Source: Arenicellales bacterium
GTDB taxonomy: Bacteria > Pseudomonadota > Gammaproteobacteria > Arenicellales > JAHEKD01
DNA: 64,000 nucleotides
Assembly (NCBI GenBank): GCA_028284225.1
Contig: JANQSD010000020.1
Span: 1 to 64,000 of the forward strand
Direction: 5' to 3'
This document shows positions 53,731 through 63,041 of the stretch, one piece after another. The notes under the pieces were generated by a model. That model saw only the letters and a program-made list of their open reading frames with translations, was not told the DNA's origin and ran no database searches. The position numbers were made by a program, and so were the translations under genes. How positions within the stretch are numbered: position 1 is the stretch's first letter; each line of letters begins with the position of its first letter.

Positions 53731-53960
53731 AATTCTACCCCCTCTAGCTTCCCCTGGAAGGGGGAGAATTAGTTCCTCCCCTATCAGGGGAGGTTAGGTG
53801 GGGTTAAAAAATACTCCCCTGTAAAAAGTAGGAAATACAGATCAGAATCCATCTGCATAGCAGAACTTCGGATCATTGCCCATCCCCTTTAAGCTAGGGG
53901 AGGAATCGTAGCCCGCATACCGGAACAAGTCCGGCACAGGTTTATTGCGGGATCTCCAAA
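53731..53960. repeat. G/C-rich hairpin repeats after the PPi-phosphofructokinase gene
   Basis: The stretch contains CCCCCTCTAGCTTCCCCTGG and its complement-like GGAAGGGGGAG, then TCCCCTATCAGGGGAGGTTA. A near-copy lies at 56125-56200, and another end piece at 56452-56474. A second hairpin (CCGGAACAAGTCCGG) sits at 53920-53936. No gene is seen. Confidence 0.55.
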
Positions 53961-53970
53961 ATATCGCATC

Positions 53971-55173
53971 TCATACCGATTGCAATATCTTATTCACTGC
54001 ATTAATCCCGGACTGACCGGCACCATGAACAGTTGACAGATCGTCATAAGCTGCAACGGCTTCACCGGCGAAATACAGTTTATTATCAATCGATTTTGCG
54101 ATTGTGTCGCGGGCCTCATAATCCTGATAATGGGAATAAGAACCCAAAATATACGGCTCTTTTGTCCAGTTTTGCACTAGATGGCCCTGGTAGTATTCAG
54201 ATGCCTTGCCGGAAAACATTTGGTCAAGTTCAGCAAGAAATAATTCGGCACTTTTTTGATCACTACTTTGGCTGGCATACGCCGTGGCGGGCAAACCTAC
54301 AGCAAATAAACCCAGGATGTTCATATTAGAATCTTTCTTGAAAGCTGCATCATAAATCGCTTTATCACCGTCTTCCTCGGATAAAGTATCCAGAATACCC
54401 CCATCAAGTGTCATATCCGGGTAGAAACGCTGCGAGAACTTGAAAAACATTTTTATGCCGTCTGGCATATCGACTTTGCTTAATGCATTAGTTTTATAGT
54501 CGCCCAAGGAAGGAGTGAATTCAATTTGCTCCTGTTTCAATATAGTTAACGGCACGGTAAGAATCACTTTATCTGCCAGATACAGTTGATCATCGGCTGT
54601 CTTGACTTTGATCTTAGAGCCAGAATAATCAATTTCGGTTACTTGCTGGTTGTAATTGATCTGAGCGGTAATCTCAGGCTCGACATACTGATCAAAAAAG
54701 TCATACCAAGTCGAATTTTTGAACTTGTATTCACTATAAAGATATTTATAGTAGTTTCTTGGCTTTAACTTACCATCGGCCCAAATCAAATACGTTTGAG
54801 GATCATATTCAATTGTTTCAATATTATTCTCAACGCCTTGCTGATTAAGCAATTCGGAAAAAATTTCCGGTTCTGTGTGAATCCATTCAGCGCCCAAATC
54901 GATAGGAAAATCAGCAAAACCCTCTATTTTCTTGACCCTACCTCCAAAGCGGGACGAAGCTTCAAGGATGGTGAAATCGACATTGTGCTGATTGAGCCAA
55001 TAACCCGCCATCAGTCCTGCGGACCCCGCGCCGATGATAATCACCTTGCCTGAGAAATTGTGATTTGCAAGTGCCCTTTGATTAGAAGCAGCCTGTGAAC
55101 AACTGCTTAAGATTGGAAATGAGGCACCAATACCCAAGCTCAAACAAAGCTTTAAAAATTCATCTCTTTTCAC
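53971..55173 (-). CDS. Flavin-containing amine oxidase family protein
   Basis: The 400-residue protein has an N-terminal signal with a lipobox-like segment (ILSSCS), then the FAD motif IIGAGSAGLMAGYWL (about 46-60) with the following E of ILEASSRFGGRV, a mid-domain and a C-terminal FAD segment LYFAGEAVAAYDDLSTVHGAG. It looks like a periplasmic or envelope monoamine/polyamine-oxidase relative. The substrate is not evident. The neighbouring EamA gene lies 45 bases upstream. Confidence 0.88.
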   Translation of the reverse strand: MKRDEFLKLCLSLGIGASFPILSSCSQAASNQRALANHNFSGKVIIIGAGSAGLMAGYWLNQHNVDFTILEASSRFGGRVKKIEGFADFPIDLGAEWIHTEPEIFSELLNQQGVENNIETIEYDPQTYLIWADGKLKPRNYYKYLYSEYKFKNSTWYDFFDQYVEPEITAQINYNQQVTEIDYSGSKIKVKTADDQLYLADKVILTVPLTILKQEQIEFTPSLGDYKTNALSKVDMPDGIKMFFKFSQRFYPDMTLDGGILDTLSEEDGDKAIYDAAFKKDSNMNILGLFAVGLPATAYASQSSDQKSAELFLAELDQMFSGKASEYYQGHLVQNWTKEPYILGSYSHYQDYEARDTIAKSIDNKLYFAGEAVAAYDDLSTVHGAGQSGINAVNKILQSV

Positions 55174-55217
55174 GACTATACACTTTTAGGTAAAACATTA
55201 TTATGCTTACAAAGGAG

Positions 55218-56120
55218 TTACCGACCCCAAACAATCAGCAACGCCGATACCGCAATTAAAAGCATGGCGAAATACTCATGGCGCTCAATTTTCTCGTTGA
55301 AGTAAAACCAGGTCAACAACAGCGTAAACAGGAATTCGATTTGGCCCAGTGTTTTAACATACGCCGCATTCTGTAAAGCATATGCTCCGAACCAACCAAA
55401 GGACCCCAACATCGAGGTTAGACCAATAAACACACATGCGCCTATATTTTGAGTTATTGATTTAATCTGTGTTGCTCGTGTCAACAACACAAAAACACCG
55501 CCAATCAGAGTTTGTAATATTAACACCGAGGTTAGCGTTATCACTGCCTGACTAACCGGTGCACCAATGGAATCCAACAACAAATTAGCCTGACGAATAA
55601 AAACCGAGGCGACGCCAAACAATGCACCTCCACCCAAACCAAGCAAAGCTGATTTAGAATCCAGCTTGGTTAAAATTTCAACCCAGGACAGATTAAATTT
55701 TCCTAGTGAGGAAATAAATAAACCCAGGATACCCAAGCAAACAGCTAACCAGGCCAATAGGCTCAAGTATTCAGAAAACAGTACCAACCCCAATAGTGCC
55801 GTAAATATCGCTTCTGATTTAACCAGGGTCGAACCAATAGCGAAATTGCGCCTTCCCAACAACACAACTGCCATTAATGTTGCCAACAGTTGGCTAACAG
55901 CAATAATTAAAATATATAGCCAATAGCGGGACGATAACGATTCGAACGTAAAACTCTGCGGAACCATCCAATAGAAAAACAAAATCGCAAACGGCAAGCC
56001 GAATAGAAACCTGACCCAACTGACAATCACTGTGTCCATAGATTCGGCCAGACGTTTTTGCCCGGCTGTTCTTACTGCCTGCATCAATGCTGCAAGTAGG
56101 GTAAGTGCTATCCAGGTCAA
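55218..56120 (-). CDS. EamA-family transporter
   Basis: A 300-residue protein with about ten membrane helices and the duplicated EamA domains (about 2-135, 150-298). The C-terminal half contains LGQIEFLFTLLLTWFYFNE, a typical helix-9 region. It lies upstream of the amine oxidase gene on the same strand, so the pair may be co-transcribed. The substrate is unknown. Confidence 0.88.
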   Translation of the reverse strand: MTWIALTLLAALMQAVRTAGQKRLAESMDTVIVSWVRFLFGLPFAILFFYWMVPQSFTFESLSSRYWLYILIIAVSQLLATLMAVVLLGRRNFAIGSTLVKSEAIFTALLGLVLFSEYLSLLAWLAVCLGILGLFISSLGKFNLSWVEILTKLDSKSALLGLGGGALFGVASVFIRQANLLLDSIGAPVSQAVITLTSVLILQTLIGGVFVLLTRATQIKSITQNIGACVFIGLTSMLGSFGWFGAYALQNAAYVKTLGQIEFLFTLLLTWFYFNEKIERHEYFAMLLIAVSALLIVWGR

Positions 56121-56515
56121 ATGTTGTTACCCCCTCTAACTCCCCCTAGAAGGGGGAGAACCAGTATTCCTTCCCTATCAGGGGAGGTCAGGTGGGGTTC
56201 TTTACCAATGCCCGTTGCATTTCCCGGTGAAACAGTTCTAAGCAAGACTGCAAATATTAAACCCTTAATCAATGCCCATCCCCCATGGGAAATTATTCGA
56301 AGTGATACACTTCGGACTTGTACCCATAGTATTCACCGGGAAACTAAATGACGCCGTGAAAATGAGATTTTTATTTAATGCCTGTTTCATTTCCCAGTAA
56401 AACAGACTTGCACAAGGCTGTAGCCATTGAGTTTTTGTCATTGCCCGTCCCTTATCAGGGGAGGTCAGGTGGAGTTCTAAAAATCTAGCCATGACTTAAT
56501 CAACGAGAATAGATC
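56121..56515. repeat. Repeat-rich intergenic region
   Basis: The gap holds a G/C-rich hairpin unit (56125-56200) like the one at 53731, then two diverged direct copies of a unit of about 75 bases (56204-56283 and 56376-56453, both with CATTTCCC and ending near CATTGCCC), and a terminal TCAGGGGAGGTCAGGTGG near 56455. CATTTCCCGGTGAA (56218-56231) is also inverted at about 56332-56350. Small ORFs here are by-products of the repeats. I see no gene. Confidence 0.6.
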
Positions 56516-57487
56516 TCAATGTTGCACAGAACACCTAATCATTGCTCGCACCGGCGCTGGATAACCTTCGACGGTGAGATTATGATCGTTGGGGTTTAGA
56601 AACTGGTTAAGTGAATGGGAACGCATCCAGTCTGTCTGACGCTGTTCTTGCAAGGTGGTTTGACTGACATCCAGCACTTCAATATTTTCGAAACCGGACT
56701 GTTTCAGCCAATACTTGAGCTTCATAACTGAAGGAATTGACCAGACATTTTTCATGCCAGCGTAGCGATCTTCAGGTATTAACTCAGAGTCATCATCACT
56801 TTCGATAACCAACGTCTCCATGATTAACTCACCTTGCTGAGTTAACATCTTTTTCAAATCGTTTAAGTGATCAAATGGGTCACGGCGATGATACAACACG
56901 CCCATGGAAAACACTGTATCGAATACCGGCATAACAGGCATTGCTTCCAGCCCGATAGGTAATAACTGAACCTGTTCGCTACGTAAAAACTTATTAACTG
57001 CCATAAACTGCACAACATAGAGTGGAACCGGATCTACACCCATCACGTATCTGGCACCGGCACCAAGCATCCGCAGCATGTAATAGCCATTGCCGCACCC
57101 CACATCCAGTATACGTTTGTCTTGCAAATCAATAGCTTCTGACACACGTTGCCACTTTAAATCGCTGCGCCATTCAGTATCAATATGAACACCAAACAGC
57201 TCAAACGGACCTTTGCGCCAAGGCGCTAATTCCATAAGTTGCTGCTCTAATTTTTGGCGTTGATAGGTGCCGCAATCCGGATTATGGAATTTAACACCGT
57301 TAAATAAATTTACTTTTTCAGCTTTTATAGTCGGCAGATTGTTTACCACGGCCAGCCACTTCTCCAAACCGCCGTGCCGATTCGCGTTTGAAGCCTTACA
57401 GGCATTAATTATTTCATTTACATATTCTGACAGGTCATGCTTTCGTAAAAAAAACGCAAGTTTATCCAAATCAATTAAAGCGCTCAT
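56516..57487 (-). CDS. cmoB: tRNA U34 carboxymethyltransferase CmoB
   Basis: A 323-residue class I methyltransferase-fold protein that transfers the carboxymethyl group of carboxy-SAM to 5-hydroxyuridine at the tRNA wobble position. It has the CmoB N-terminal domain (about 1-100, WRKGPFELFGVHIDTEWRSD) and the motif I region ILDVGCGNGYYMLRML. The YHRRDPFDHL segment is family-specific. It overlaps cmoA by four bases (ATGA). Confidence 0.96.
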   Translation of the reverse strand: MSALIDLDKLAFFLRKHDLSEYVNEIINACKASNANRHGGLEKWLAVVNNLPTIKAEKVNLFNGVKFHNPDCGTYQRQKLEQQLMELAPWRKGPFELFGVHIDTEWRSDLKWQRVSEAIDLQDKRILDVGCGNGYYMLRMLGAGARYVMGVDPVPLYVVQFMAVNKFLRSEQVQLLPIGLEAMPVMPVFDTVFSMGVLYHRRDPFDHLNDLKKMLTQQGELIMETLVIESDDDSELIPEDRYAGMKNVWSIPSVMKLKYWLKQSGFENIEVLDVSQTTLQEQRQTDWMRSHSLNQFLNPNDHNLTVEGYPAPVRAMIRCSVQH

Positions 57488-58221
57488 TTGAGCGCCAGGA
57501 TTGAAACAAAATTCAGCGCCTGCATAACAGCAAAAACTTGTTTAAAGCCGATCTGCTTTAAACGTTCGATATGAGCATCAACAGACTCTATTTGCATCAC
57601 TTTTTCTAGTGCCTGTCTTTTTTGACTAATCTCAAGATCACTGTAGCCACTGCGTTTTTTGAACTCAATATATAAATCATCAATCTTTCGTTCATCTTGC
57701 TCAATATCGACGCTTACTTTTTCGCTCAATAACAATCCGCCATCATCATTTAATCCATGATAGATGTTTTTCAGCAAATCATTTCTGGCCTCAAGTGGCA
57801 CAAATTGCAAAACCAGGTTAAGCATAATCATCGAGGCATTGGTCATTTCAATGTCACGTATATCAGTCTGGTTGACATGCACCAGCACATCGGTGTGATG
57901 TTTTGAAAAAATTCGCCGACAATTAGCGATCATCGATTCCGATTGATCAACCATAATCAATTCATACTCTTGATGCTGAACACTATTCATTACTGATAGT
58001 GATGAAGCACCTAACGAACAACCCAAGTCGTAAACATTGGTCTGTGGCCTGACAATCCTAGCAGCGATCAATCCCGTCAGAGACTGTATGAGACTATAAC
58101 CCGGCACTGAGCGGTTAATCATATCCGGAAAAACCGCAACAGTTTTCTCATCGAAGGAAAAATCGACCAGCTCAGCCAAGGGCAAGGCATACAGCTCGTC
58201 TTTTGAGAATTGATTCGACAT
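57484..58221 (-). CDS. cmoA: Carboxy-SAM synthase CmoA
   Basis: A 245-residue enzyme that makes carboxy-S-adenosylmethionine from SAM and prephenate. The family segments VAVFPDMINRSVPGYSLI and YDLGCSLGASSLS (motif I) are clear, as are NLVLQFVPLEAR and LLLSEKV. It precedes and overlaps cmoB, the standard order. Confidence 0.96.
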   Translation of the reverse strand: MSNQFSKDELYALPLAELVDFSFDEKTVAVFPDMINRSVPGYSLIQSLTGLIAARIVRPQTNVYDLGCSLGASSLSVMNSVQHQEYELIMVDQSESMIANCRRIFSKHHTDVLVHVNQTDIRDIEMTNASMIMLNLVLQFVPLEARNDLLKNIYHGLNDDGGLLLSEKVSVDIEQDERKIDDLYIEFKKRSGYSDLEISQKRQALEKVMQIESVDAHIERLKQIGFKQVFAVMQALNFVSILALK

Positions 58222-58326
58222 CGAAAAAAGTTAAACCTTAACTATCAGATCTGACCAGGTTATAGCAGTAACAAACTGCACAGCCATTGCCCTGCTTATC
58301 CTGCGGTCGAAAGACATGTTTAACCA

Positions 58327-59094
58327 CTAAATTTTTTCATCTGGATGAGATGCGGAGCGAGTCCCGGGTAAGGGCAAAGTTCCCGCAGGACGATAAGTGA
58401 ATACTAGAGAAACCTTGGTTTGGTCAGTTTTATTATTGCTCGCAGCATGCAAAGTCCGGCAGTGGAAAAACAACACATCTCCCGGATTAAGCTCTGCCAT
58501 CACCGCTGCATCAATCAAAGCCTGATTTTCAGGCAAATCTTTGCGAAAAAACAAAGCCTCATCAAAATTTTGACGTTCAAACTCTACTCGATGAGTGCCG
58601 GGAATTAATAATAAAGCGCCATTATCTTTGGTCTCATGACCTAAGGCCAACCATACTGAAATTAAGTTTTCACAGTCATAATTCCAATAACGAATATCAC
58701 GGTGCCAGTTAGTTTGGGAACTATATTTAGGTTCTTTACTCATTAAACTGTTGTGATGACTGCGCACCAGATAGACATCATCTTGCATCAGCTCTTTAAG
58801 CACGGCACTGACCTGTTCACTTTGCCCAAATTGCTTAAACTCCTTGGCCCGGTCAAAAACCTGTAAAAACCGCCGGATAGTCTGCCCTCCTTCCGCATCA
58901 CGCGATTGTGGAGCACCTTCATAGTGAACATCAGCCTCATATTCTGCTGGCGGTTCGCCTTTTTTAACCATTTCTTTTGCAGCTTGCTGTAACGCCGCCA
59001 GTCGTTGGCCGGAAACTAAGCCTGGTTTGATCAAATAGCCGTTTTGGTTAAAAAATTCTGCTGTATCTGAGGAAAACTGAGTCATAGTAACCAT
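58327..59094 (-). CDS. Phytanoyl-CoA dioxygenase family protein
   Basis: A 255-residue Fe(II)/2-oxoglutarate oxygenase. The iron facial triad is likely His/Asp in NWHRDIRYW and the distal His in FFHCRTLHAAS, with a downstream Arg (FTYRPAG) for 2-oxoglutarate. The N-terminal AEFFNQNGYLIKPGLVS fits the family. The substrate is unknown. ATG at 59094 is used; ATG at 59085 is nearly as good. Confidence 0.85.
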   Translation of the reverse strand: MVTMTQFSSDTAEFFNQNGYLIKPGLVSGQRLAALQQAAKEMVKKGEPPAEYEADVHYEGAPQSRDAEGGQTIRRFLQVFDRAKEFKQFGQSEQVSAVLKELMQDDVYLVRSHHNSLMSKEPKYSSQTNWHRDIRYWNYDCENLISVWLALGHETKDNGALLLIPGTHRVEFERQNFDEALFFRKDLPENQALIDAAVMAELNPGDVLFFHCRTLHAASNNKTDQTKVSLVFTYRPAGTLPLPGTRSASHPDEKI

Positions 59095-59141
59095 TTTATT
59101 GAGATACCTACATTATCTAACATAGATAGAGGCGAGAGAAG

Positions 59142-59657
59142 CTAAATCAGACCCTTATAAATCGAATAATTTTCATCATCAAAGCAAACAAAGGTTAATT
59201 TCTCAAGAGTCGTGCTTTGCACATCGAAATAATGATTAACTGTTGCTACTGCAATCTCCGCAGCTTGCTGTTTGGGAAAGCCATACACACCCGTGCTGAT
59301 ATTTGGGAATGCAATCGAGTTCAAACCATGCTGATCCGCTAGTTTAAGTGAGTTTTGGTAACAGTTTTTAAGTAATTCGGTTTCGTTATTTGACCCGCCA
59401 TTCCAGATCGGCCCTACGGTGTGAATCACATGTTTGGCGGCTAACTCACCCGCTGTAGTAATGACGGCTTGCCCAGTGGGACAACCGCCCTGCTGATCAC
59501 GAATACGATCACATTCTGCCATGATTGCAGGGCCACCTGCCCGATGTATTGCTCCATCCACACCCGCACCGCCAAGTAATCGTTGATTTGCTGCATTGAC
59601 AATCGCATCGACAGGTTGGGTGGTGATGTCGCCTTGATGCACTTTTATAGTGGCCAT
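59142..59657 (-). CDS. Macro-domain ADP-ribose-processing protein
   Basis: A 171-residue single macro domain of the YmdB/MacroD type. Ligand-binding motifs are [20 protein letters not shown], the glycine loop [14 protein letters not shown] and [10 protein letters not shown]. It should hydrolyse O-acetyl-ADP-ribose or remove ADP-ribose from proteins. It stands near a MITE-like element. No partner ADP-ribosyltransferase is seen. Confidence 0.93.
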   Translation of the reverse strand: MATIKVHQGDITTQPVDAIVNAANQRLLGGAGVDGAIHRAGGPAIMAECDRIRDQQGGCPTGQAVITTAGELAAKHVIHTVGPIWNGGSNNETELLKNCYQNSLKLADQHGLNSIAFPNISTGVYGFPKQQAAEIAVATVNHYFDVQSTTLEKLTFVCFDDENYSIYKGLI

Positions 59658-59664
59658 GATTTAA

Positions 59665-59900
59665 CCTAGACTCCTCAGTTGGACTGGTTTTAAGGCGTGG
59701 AGAAAATTCGCTGCTGCAAGGCATGGATTGCGGTTAGTAGTTGTTCTACTGACAAAATCCATAACGCTGTAGCAGCGGATTTTAACCCGCTTTAAAGTCG
59801 GTAGCGCACTCGCCAATAGGTTGAATTTATAAATAGGTACATTTACATATAGATTCATAAGTTTAACTTTTCTTCATAGCGGTCAACTGAGGAGTCTAGG
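59665..59900. repeat. CCTAGA-ended MITE-like element, full copy 2 (236 bp)
   Basis: Perfect 17-bp inverted ends (CCTAGACTCCTCAGTTG and complement) and TTTAA directly on both sides, a clear 5-bp target duplication. The interior matches copy 1 at 25009. It lies between the macro-domain gene and the rhomboid gene. Confidence 0.9.
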
Positions 59901-59912
59901 TTTAATGTTACC

Positions 59913-60500
59913 ATGCGCACCATGGATCGAAAAAAATCAAATCGACACCGTATAGGCGAGGAAATCAACTGGATACTCGGACTAATTATTATTATCTGGA
60001 TAGTATTCATTGCCGATATTTTCTTGCCGCTGGAACACTTGGGCCTTATTCCACGTGATTTTGGGGGATTAGTCGGCATAGTCGGTATGCATTTTTTACA
60101 CGGTAGTTGGTACCACCTATTAAGCAATACAGTGCCGTTATTAGTGCTGTTGGTACTATTAGCAGGTTCAAAAGCAAATTCTGTTTCGATAGTTTTTGTG
60201 ATTTGCCTGGTGGGCGGAATAGTACTCTGGTTCATTGGCAGATCGTCCCTGCACATTGGCGCCAGCTTGCTGGTATTTGGCCTGGCCAGTTTTCTGGTGG
60301 CCGCAGGTTTTATTGAAAAACGCCCCATACCTTTAATCATCAGCGGCATAGTAATGCTGATATATGGAACGTCGATACTCAGAGGCATACTGCCTTTCAC
60401 GCCCGGTGTTTCCTGGGAAGGCCACATCAGTGGACTGATCGGCGGTGCCATTGCCGCATTGACTCTAATTCCGAAGACCAATAATAGCCGATATAGCTAG
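59913..60500 (+). CDS. Rhomboid-family intramembrane serine protease
   Basis: A 195-residue membrane protein with about six helices. The rhomboid features are HFLHGSWYHLLSN (60-72, including the conserved His and Asn), the catalytic Ser118 in HIGASLLVFG and His171 in WEGHISGLIGG. GxSx is GASL rather than GASG. A long minus-strand frame across the same bases has lower coding plausibility. The start may also be the second Met (59922). Confidence 0.85.
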   Translation: MRTMDRKKSNRHRIGEEINWILGLIIIIWIVFIADIFLPLEHLGLIPRDFGGLVGIVGMHFLHGSWYHLLSNTVPLLVLLVLLAGSKANSVSIVFVICLVGGIVLWFIGRSSLHIGASLLVFGLASFLVAAGFIEKRPIPLIISGIVMLIYGTSILRGILPFTPGVSWEGHISGLIGGAIAALTLIPKTNNSRYS

Positions 60501-60529
60501 GGTTTATTAATTTTACGCCGCTAAATGTG

Positions 60530-60535
60530 TATAAT
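60530..60535 (+). promoter_or_regulatory. Probable -10 element of the ppa promoter
   Basis: TATAAT lies 33 bases before the ppa start, with A/T-rich sequence (TTTATTAATTTT) at the -35 area but no clear -35 hexamer. Confidence 0.55.
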
Positions 60536-60567
60536 CCGGCGCCAACCTACATTAAGATGAGTCACCA

Positions 60568-61101
60568 ATGAGCTATCGTGATATTGAACCCGGAAAAGAT
60601 ATTCCTAATGACATAAATGTTGTCATCGAAATTGCTGCTAACGCATTGCCAGTCAAGTACGAAGTAGACAAATACAGTGGCGCCCTGATGGTTGATCGAT
60701 TAATGTCTACCGCAATGCATTATCCTTGCAACTACGGATACATCCCACAAACGCTTTGTGGTGATGGTGATCCGGCCGACGTATTAGTGGTTACCCCTAT
60801 CCCTTTACAGCCCGGCTGTATTGTTCGCTGTCGTCCATTAGGCGTTTTAAACATGGAGGATGAGGCTGGTGAAGACTCCAAATTAGTGGCTGTGCCTATC
60901 AGCAAAATCACCAAACATTATGACAAAGTCGAATCGATTGATGATTTACCTGAGGAACTATTAGAAAAAATCACCCACTTTTTTGAACACTATAAAGATC
61001 TGGAAAAAGGCAAATGGGTTAAAGTGACAGGTTGGGACAACCTAGAAGGTGCGCAAAAAGAAATTATGGAGTCGGTGAAACGCTACCAGAAAGAAATCTA
61101 G
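60568..61101 (+). CDS. ppa: Inorganic pyrophosphatase
   Basis: A soluble family I pyrophosphatase of 177 residues. The family signature DGDPADVLV contains the metal-binding Asp residues, and [20 protein letters not shown] and [15 protein letters not shown] also match. It stands alone. Its product activity opposes the PPi use of the phosphofructokinase at 52465. The stop codon is the first three bases of a TAGA-ended repeat. Confidence 0.96.
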   Translation: MSYRDIEPGKDIPNDINVVIEIAANALPVKYEVDKYSGALMVDRLMSTAMHYPCNYGYIPQTLCGDGDPADVLVVTPIPLQPGCIVRCRPLGVLNMEDEAGEDSKLVAVPISKITKHYDKVESIDDLPEELLEKITHFFEHYKDLEKGKWVKVTGWDNLEGAQKEIMESVKRYQKEI

Positions 61102-61171
61102 ACCTATCTCAAAATGCCTGTGCTCGTGATACATCATTATTAAAAGCTCGATTATTTTGAGACGGGTTCTA
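61099..61171. repeat. TAGAACC-ended inverted-repeat element, copy 2 (73 bp)
   Basis: A short derivative of the element at 41157: ends TAGACCTATCTCAAAATG and TAGAACCCGTCTCAAAAT (complement). The left end coincides with the ppa stop codon TAG. Confidence 0.75.
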
Positions 61172-61172
61172 A

Positions 61173-62003
61173 TCACTCAGCAAATGCTAAAAAGCCGGCA
61201 CCCGTTGCCGGCTTTTGTTTGTATACGTGCAAATGATTAGGTTCACTGACAATATAGATATTATTATATTGATCCTGGGCTACCCCTTCTGCCTGAACAA
61301 AGGTCTGTGAAGTTTGCGATTCATCAATTAGATCAAAACCGGCAATGACATTGCCGTTGTAATCTAATTTAAGCAACCGATTAGATTCATGACTTAGTAG
61401 TAATAGGCCATCACTTACGTTAGTAATGGCTGAATAGTCATCCATTATTCTGGACGCCCAAAAAGCATTAACAGTTGTTATATCTGCGAATGGACGCATA
61501 GGTTGCCAATCTGAAATCTTTAATATTTTCTGTGGTATTTCTGTAACCAGATGAATATCTAGGGTCTGCGGATCGTAGGTTACACCTTCCAGACCTCGAT
61601 TACGCTTATTATCCATCTCAAAAGTAAAACTCTGCAGATGATCTATTGTGCCACCTTTGAGTTCGATTAGATCCAGGCTTTGTCTTTTTTCCTGAACAAG
61701 TAAAAATTGGTTTTCACCCAAATAAAAAATGTCTTCTGTATCTTCAAAATTTTCCAATGCATAGGATCGTATGCAAATTCCCTCAGCTGTTATTTCAGCA
61801 ATTTGCTCAGGATAGTTTGAAATAACAAAAAAAGTGTCGGCTTCTGAGTTGTAGCTAATGCCGGATAGATTATAGTCAATGCATTCGACTTCATTGACAC
61901 TATTGATCTGGTATTCAAGCTCTGGTGGATTTAGATTTTTAACTGTAAAAACCAGAATTAGGGTACATACTACAAACCCCACATGTAGTATCCAATGTCG
62001 CAA
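61173..62003 (-). CDS. SdiA-regulated (YjiK-like) protein
   Basis: The 276-residue protein has an N-terminal signal anchor (about 4-22) and an SdiA-regulated/YjiK beta-propeller domain, with LSGISYNSEADTFFVISNYP, RGLEGVTYDPQTLDIHLVTE and repeated Asn/Gly turns. Its last 13 codons overlap a strong hairpin terminator. The upstream spacing and low GC are ordinary. Function unknown; the name reflects E. coli regulation only and does not link it to the LuxR system here. Confidence 0.8.
   Translation of the reverse strand: MRHWILHVGFVVCTLILVFTVKNLNPPELEYQINSVNEVECIDYNLSGISYNSEADTFFVISNYPEQIAEITAEGICIRSYALENFEDTEDIFYLGENQFLLVQEKRQSLDLIELKGGTIDHLQSFTFEMDNKRNRGLEGVTYDPQTLDIHLVTEIPQKILKISDWQPMRPFADITTVNAFWASRIMDDYSAITNVSDGLLLLSHESNRLLKLDYNGNVIAGFDLIDESQTSQTFVQAEGVAQDQYNNIYIVSEPNHLHVYKQKPATGAGFLAFAE
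61189..61216. terminator. Bidirectional terminator overlapping the YjiK-like 3' end
   Basis: GCCGGC and its repeat (61194-61199 and 61207-61212) form a self-complementary stem around seven bases with A residues before and T residues after. It works for ppa on the plus strand and, within the coding end, on the minus strand. Confidence 0.75.
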
Positions 62004-62099
62004 TGTATTCCCCTGTGTTACTGTGCAGGGGAATATAATAACTATTAATTGTTACTAAATTGTGATCAGATTGTTAAACTTTGTTTAATATTAAAATAA

Positions 62100-62891
62100 T
62101 TAGCCAACATTCAGAACACGATTTTGCTTGTTGATCAGTTTCTTTTGGTAACGGGACTGCACAAGATCGACACAGACCAGGACAAAGATCACAAAATAGA
62201 ATGTGGTTTTTGACATTGGTGTTATCTCATTGCCGAACAGCTTCAAATGGGCCAGATGTCCACCCTCCGACAACAGCATAATACCGACGATAAACAGAAT
62301 AAACAGCCCTAGCACTTCATACATACGATTTTTTTCCAGAAAGGTTGCAACCCGATCAGACAACCATATCATCAACACACCTCCAATCACGATTGCTGTT
62401 GCCATCACCGCAAAAACATCACTTAAAGCCATGGCACTTAAAATCGAATCAAATGAAAACACCAAATTCATACTGATGATCAAAAATAATGCTGAAAATA
62501 CCGAACGCTGACCACCAGTGCTTTCATGCTCCAGATCATTAACAGAAATCATGTGAAAAATTTCTTTAACGGCCGTGTAGAGAATAAACACACCACCGAA
62601 TAAAACAATAATACTGTGAAAATTAAAAGTACCTGTAATCAAGCCTTCCTGCTTTAATGAAAATACCGGGTTCTGAAAATATTGCACCATTTTCATTAAA
62701 ATAAATAACAGAATAATACGGCCAGCAACGGCAATACCTATGCCCCAGCGTCTGACCATTGCCTGTTTCTGAGCACCTTCTACACGCTTAGACTCCAGGG
62801 TAATGTAAAGCAGATTGTCAAAGCCCAGTACCGCCTGCAACAGAATCAGCATAGCAAGCGAAACCAGATTATCCAGTGTAAATAATTCCAT
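62100..62891 (-). CDS. TerC-family membrane protein
   Basis: A 263-residue protein with about eight membrane helices. The TerC family motifs are GFDNLLYITLES (about 23-34) and FSFDSILSAMAL (about 145-156), both with the conserved Asp in a helix. Members export manganese or are linked to tellurite resistance. It is a single-gene unit here. Confidence 0.9.
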   Translation of the reverse strand: MELFTLDNLVSLAMLILLQAVLGFDNLLYITLESKRVEGAQKQAMVRRWGIGIAVAGRIILLFILMKMVQYFQNPVFSLKQEGLITGTFNFHSIIVLFGGVFILYTAVKEIFHMISVNDLEHESTGGQRSVFSALFLIISMNLVFSFDSILSAMALSDVFAVMATAIVIGGVLMIWLSDRVATFLEKNRMYEVLGLFILFIVGIMLLSEGGHLAHLKLFGNEITPMSKTTFYFVIFVLVCVDLVQSRYQKKLINKQNRVLNVG

Positions 62892-62925
62892 GATGAGTTA
62901 CCTTTATTATGATGGCGGTTATTAT

Positions 62926-62968
62926 CCTAGATTCCGCAGTTGATCGCTATCAGCTAATGCTAAGCATG
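62926..62968. repeat. CCTAGA-ended element, single-end fragment
   Basis: The bases CCTAGATTCCGCAGTTGATC followed by GCTATCAGCTAATG match the right end of copy 1 (complement) for about 40 bases with few differences, and then stop. It is a fragment with no second end in the gap to nhaA. Confidence 0.7.
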
Positions 62969-63041
62969 TCCCGTCCCGTGCTTGTCACAGGATCTCATAA
63001 AATTGACTGCTAAGATCCCGGCACCAAGGCCGGGAAAAAAT

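Noticed and set aside
59855..60481. 208-residue minus-strand open frame opposite the rhomboid gene
   Set aside because: The plus-strand frame has rhomboid catalytic motifs; the other is Pro/Ser/Thr-rich and matches no family I know.
61173..62003. Link between the SdiA-regulated-type protein and the LuxR system of the island
   Set aside because: The family name comes from E. coli regulation; the gene is 52 kb away with no lux-box-like site seen upstream.
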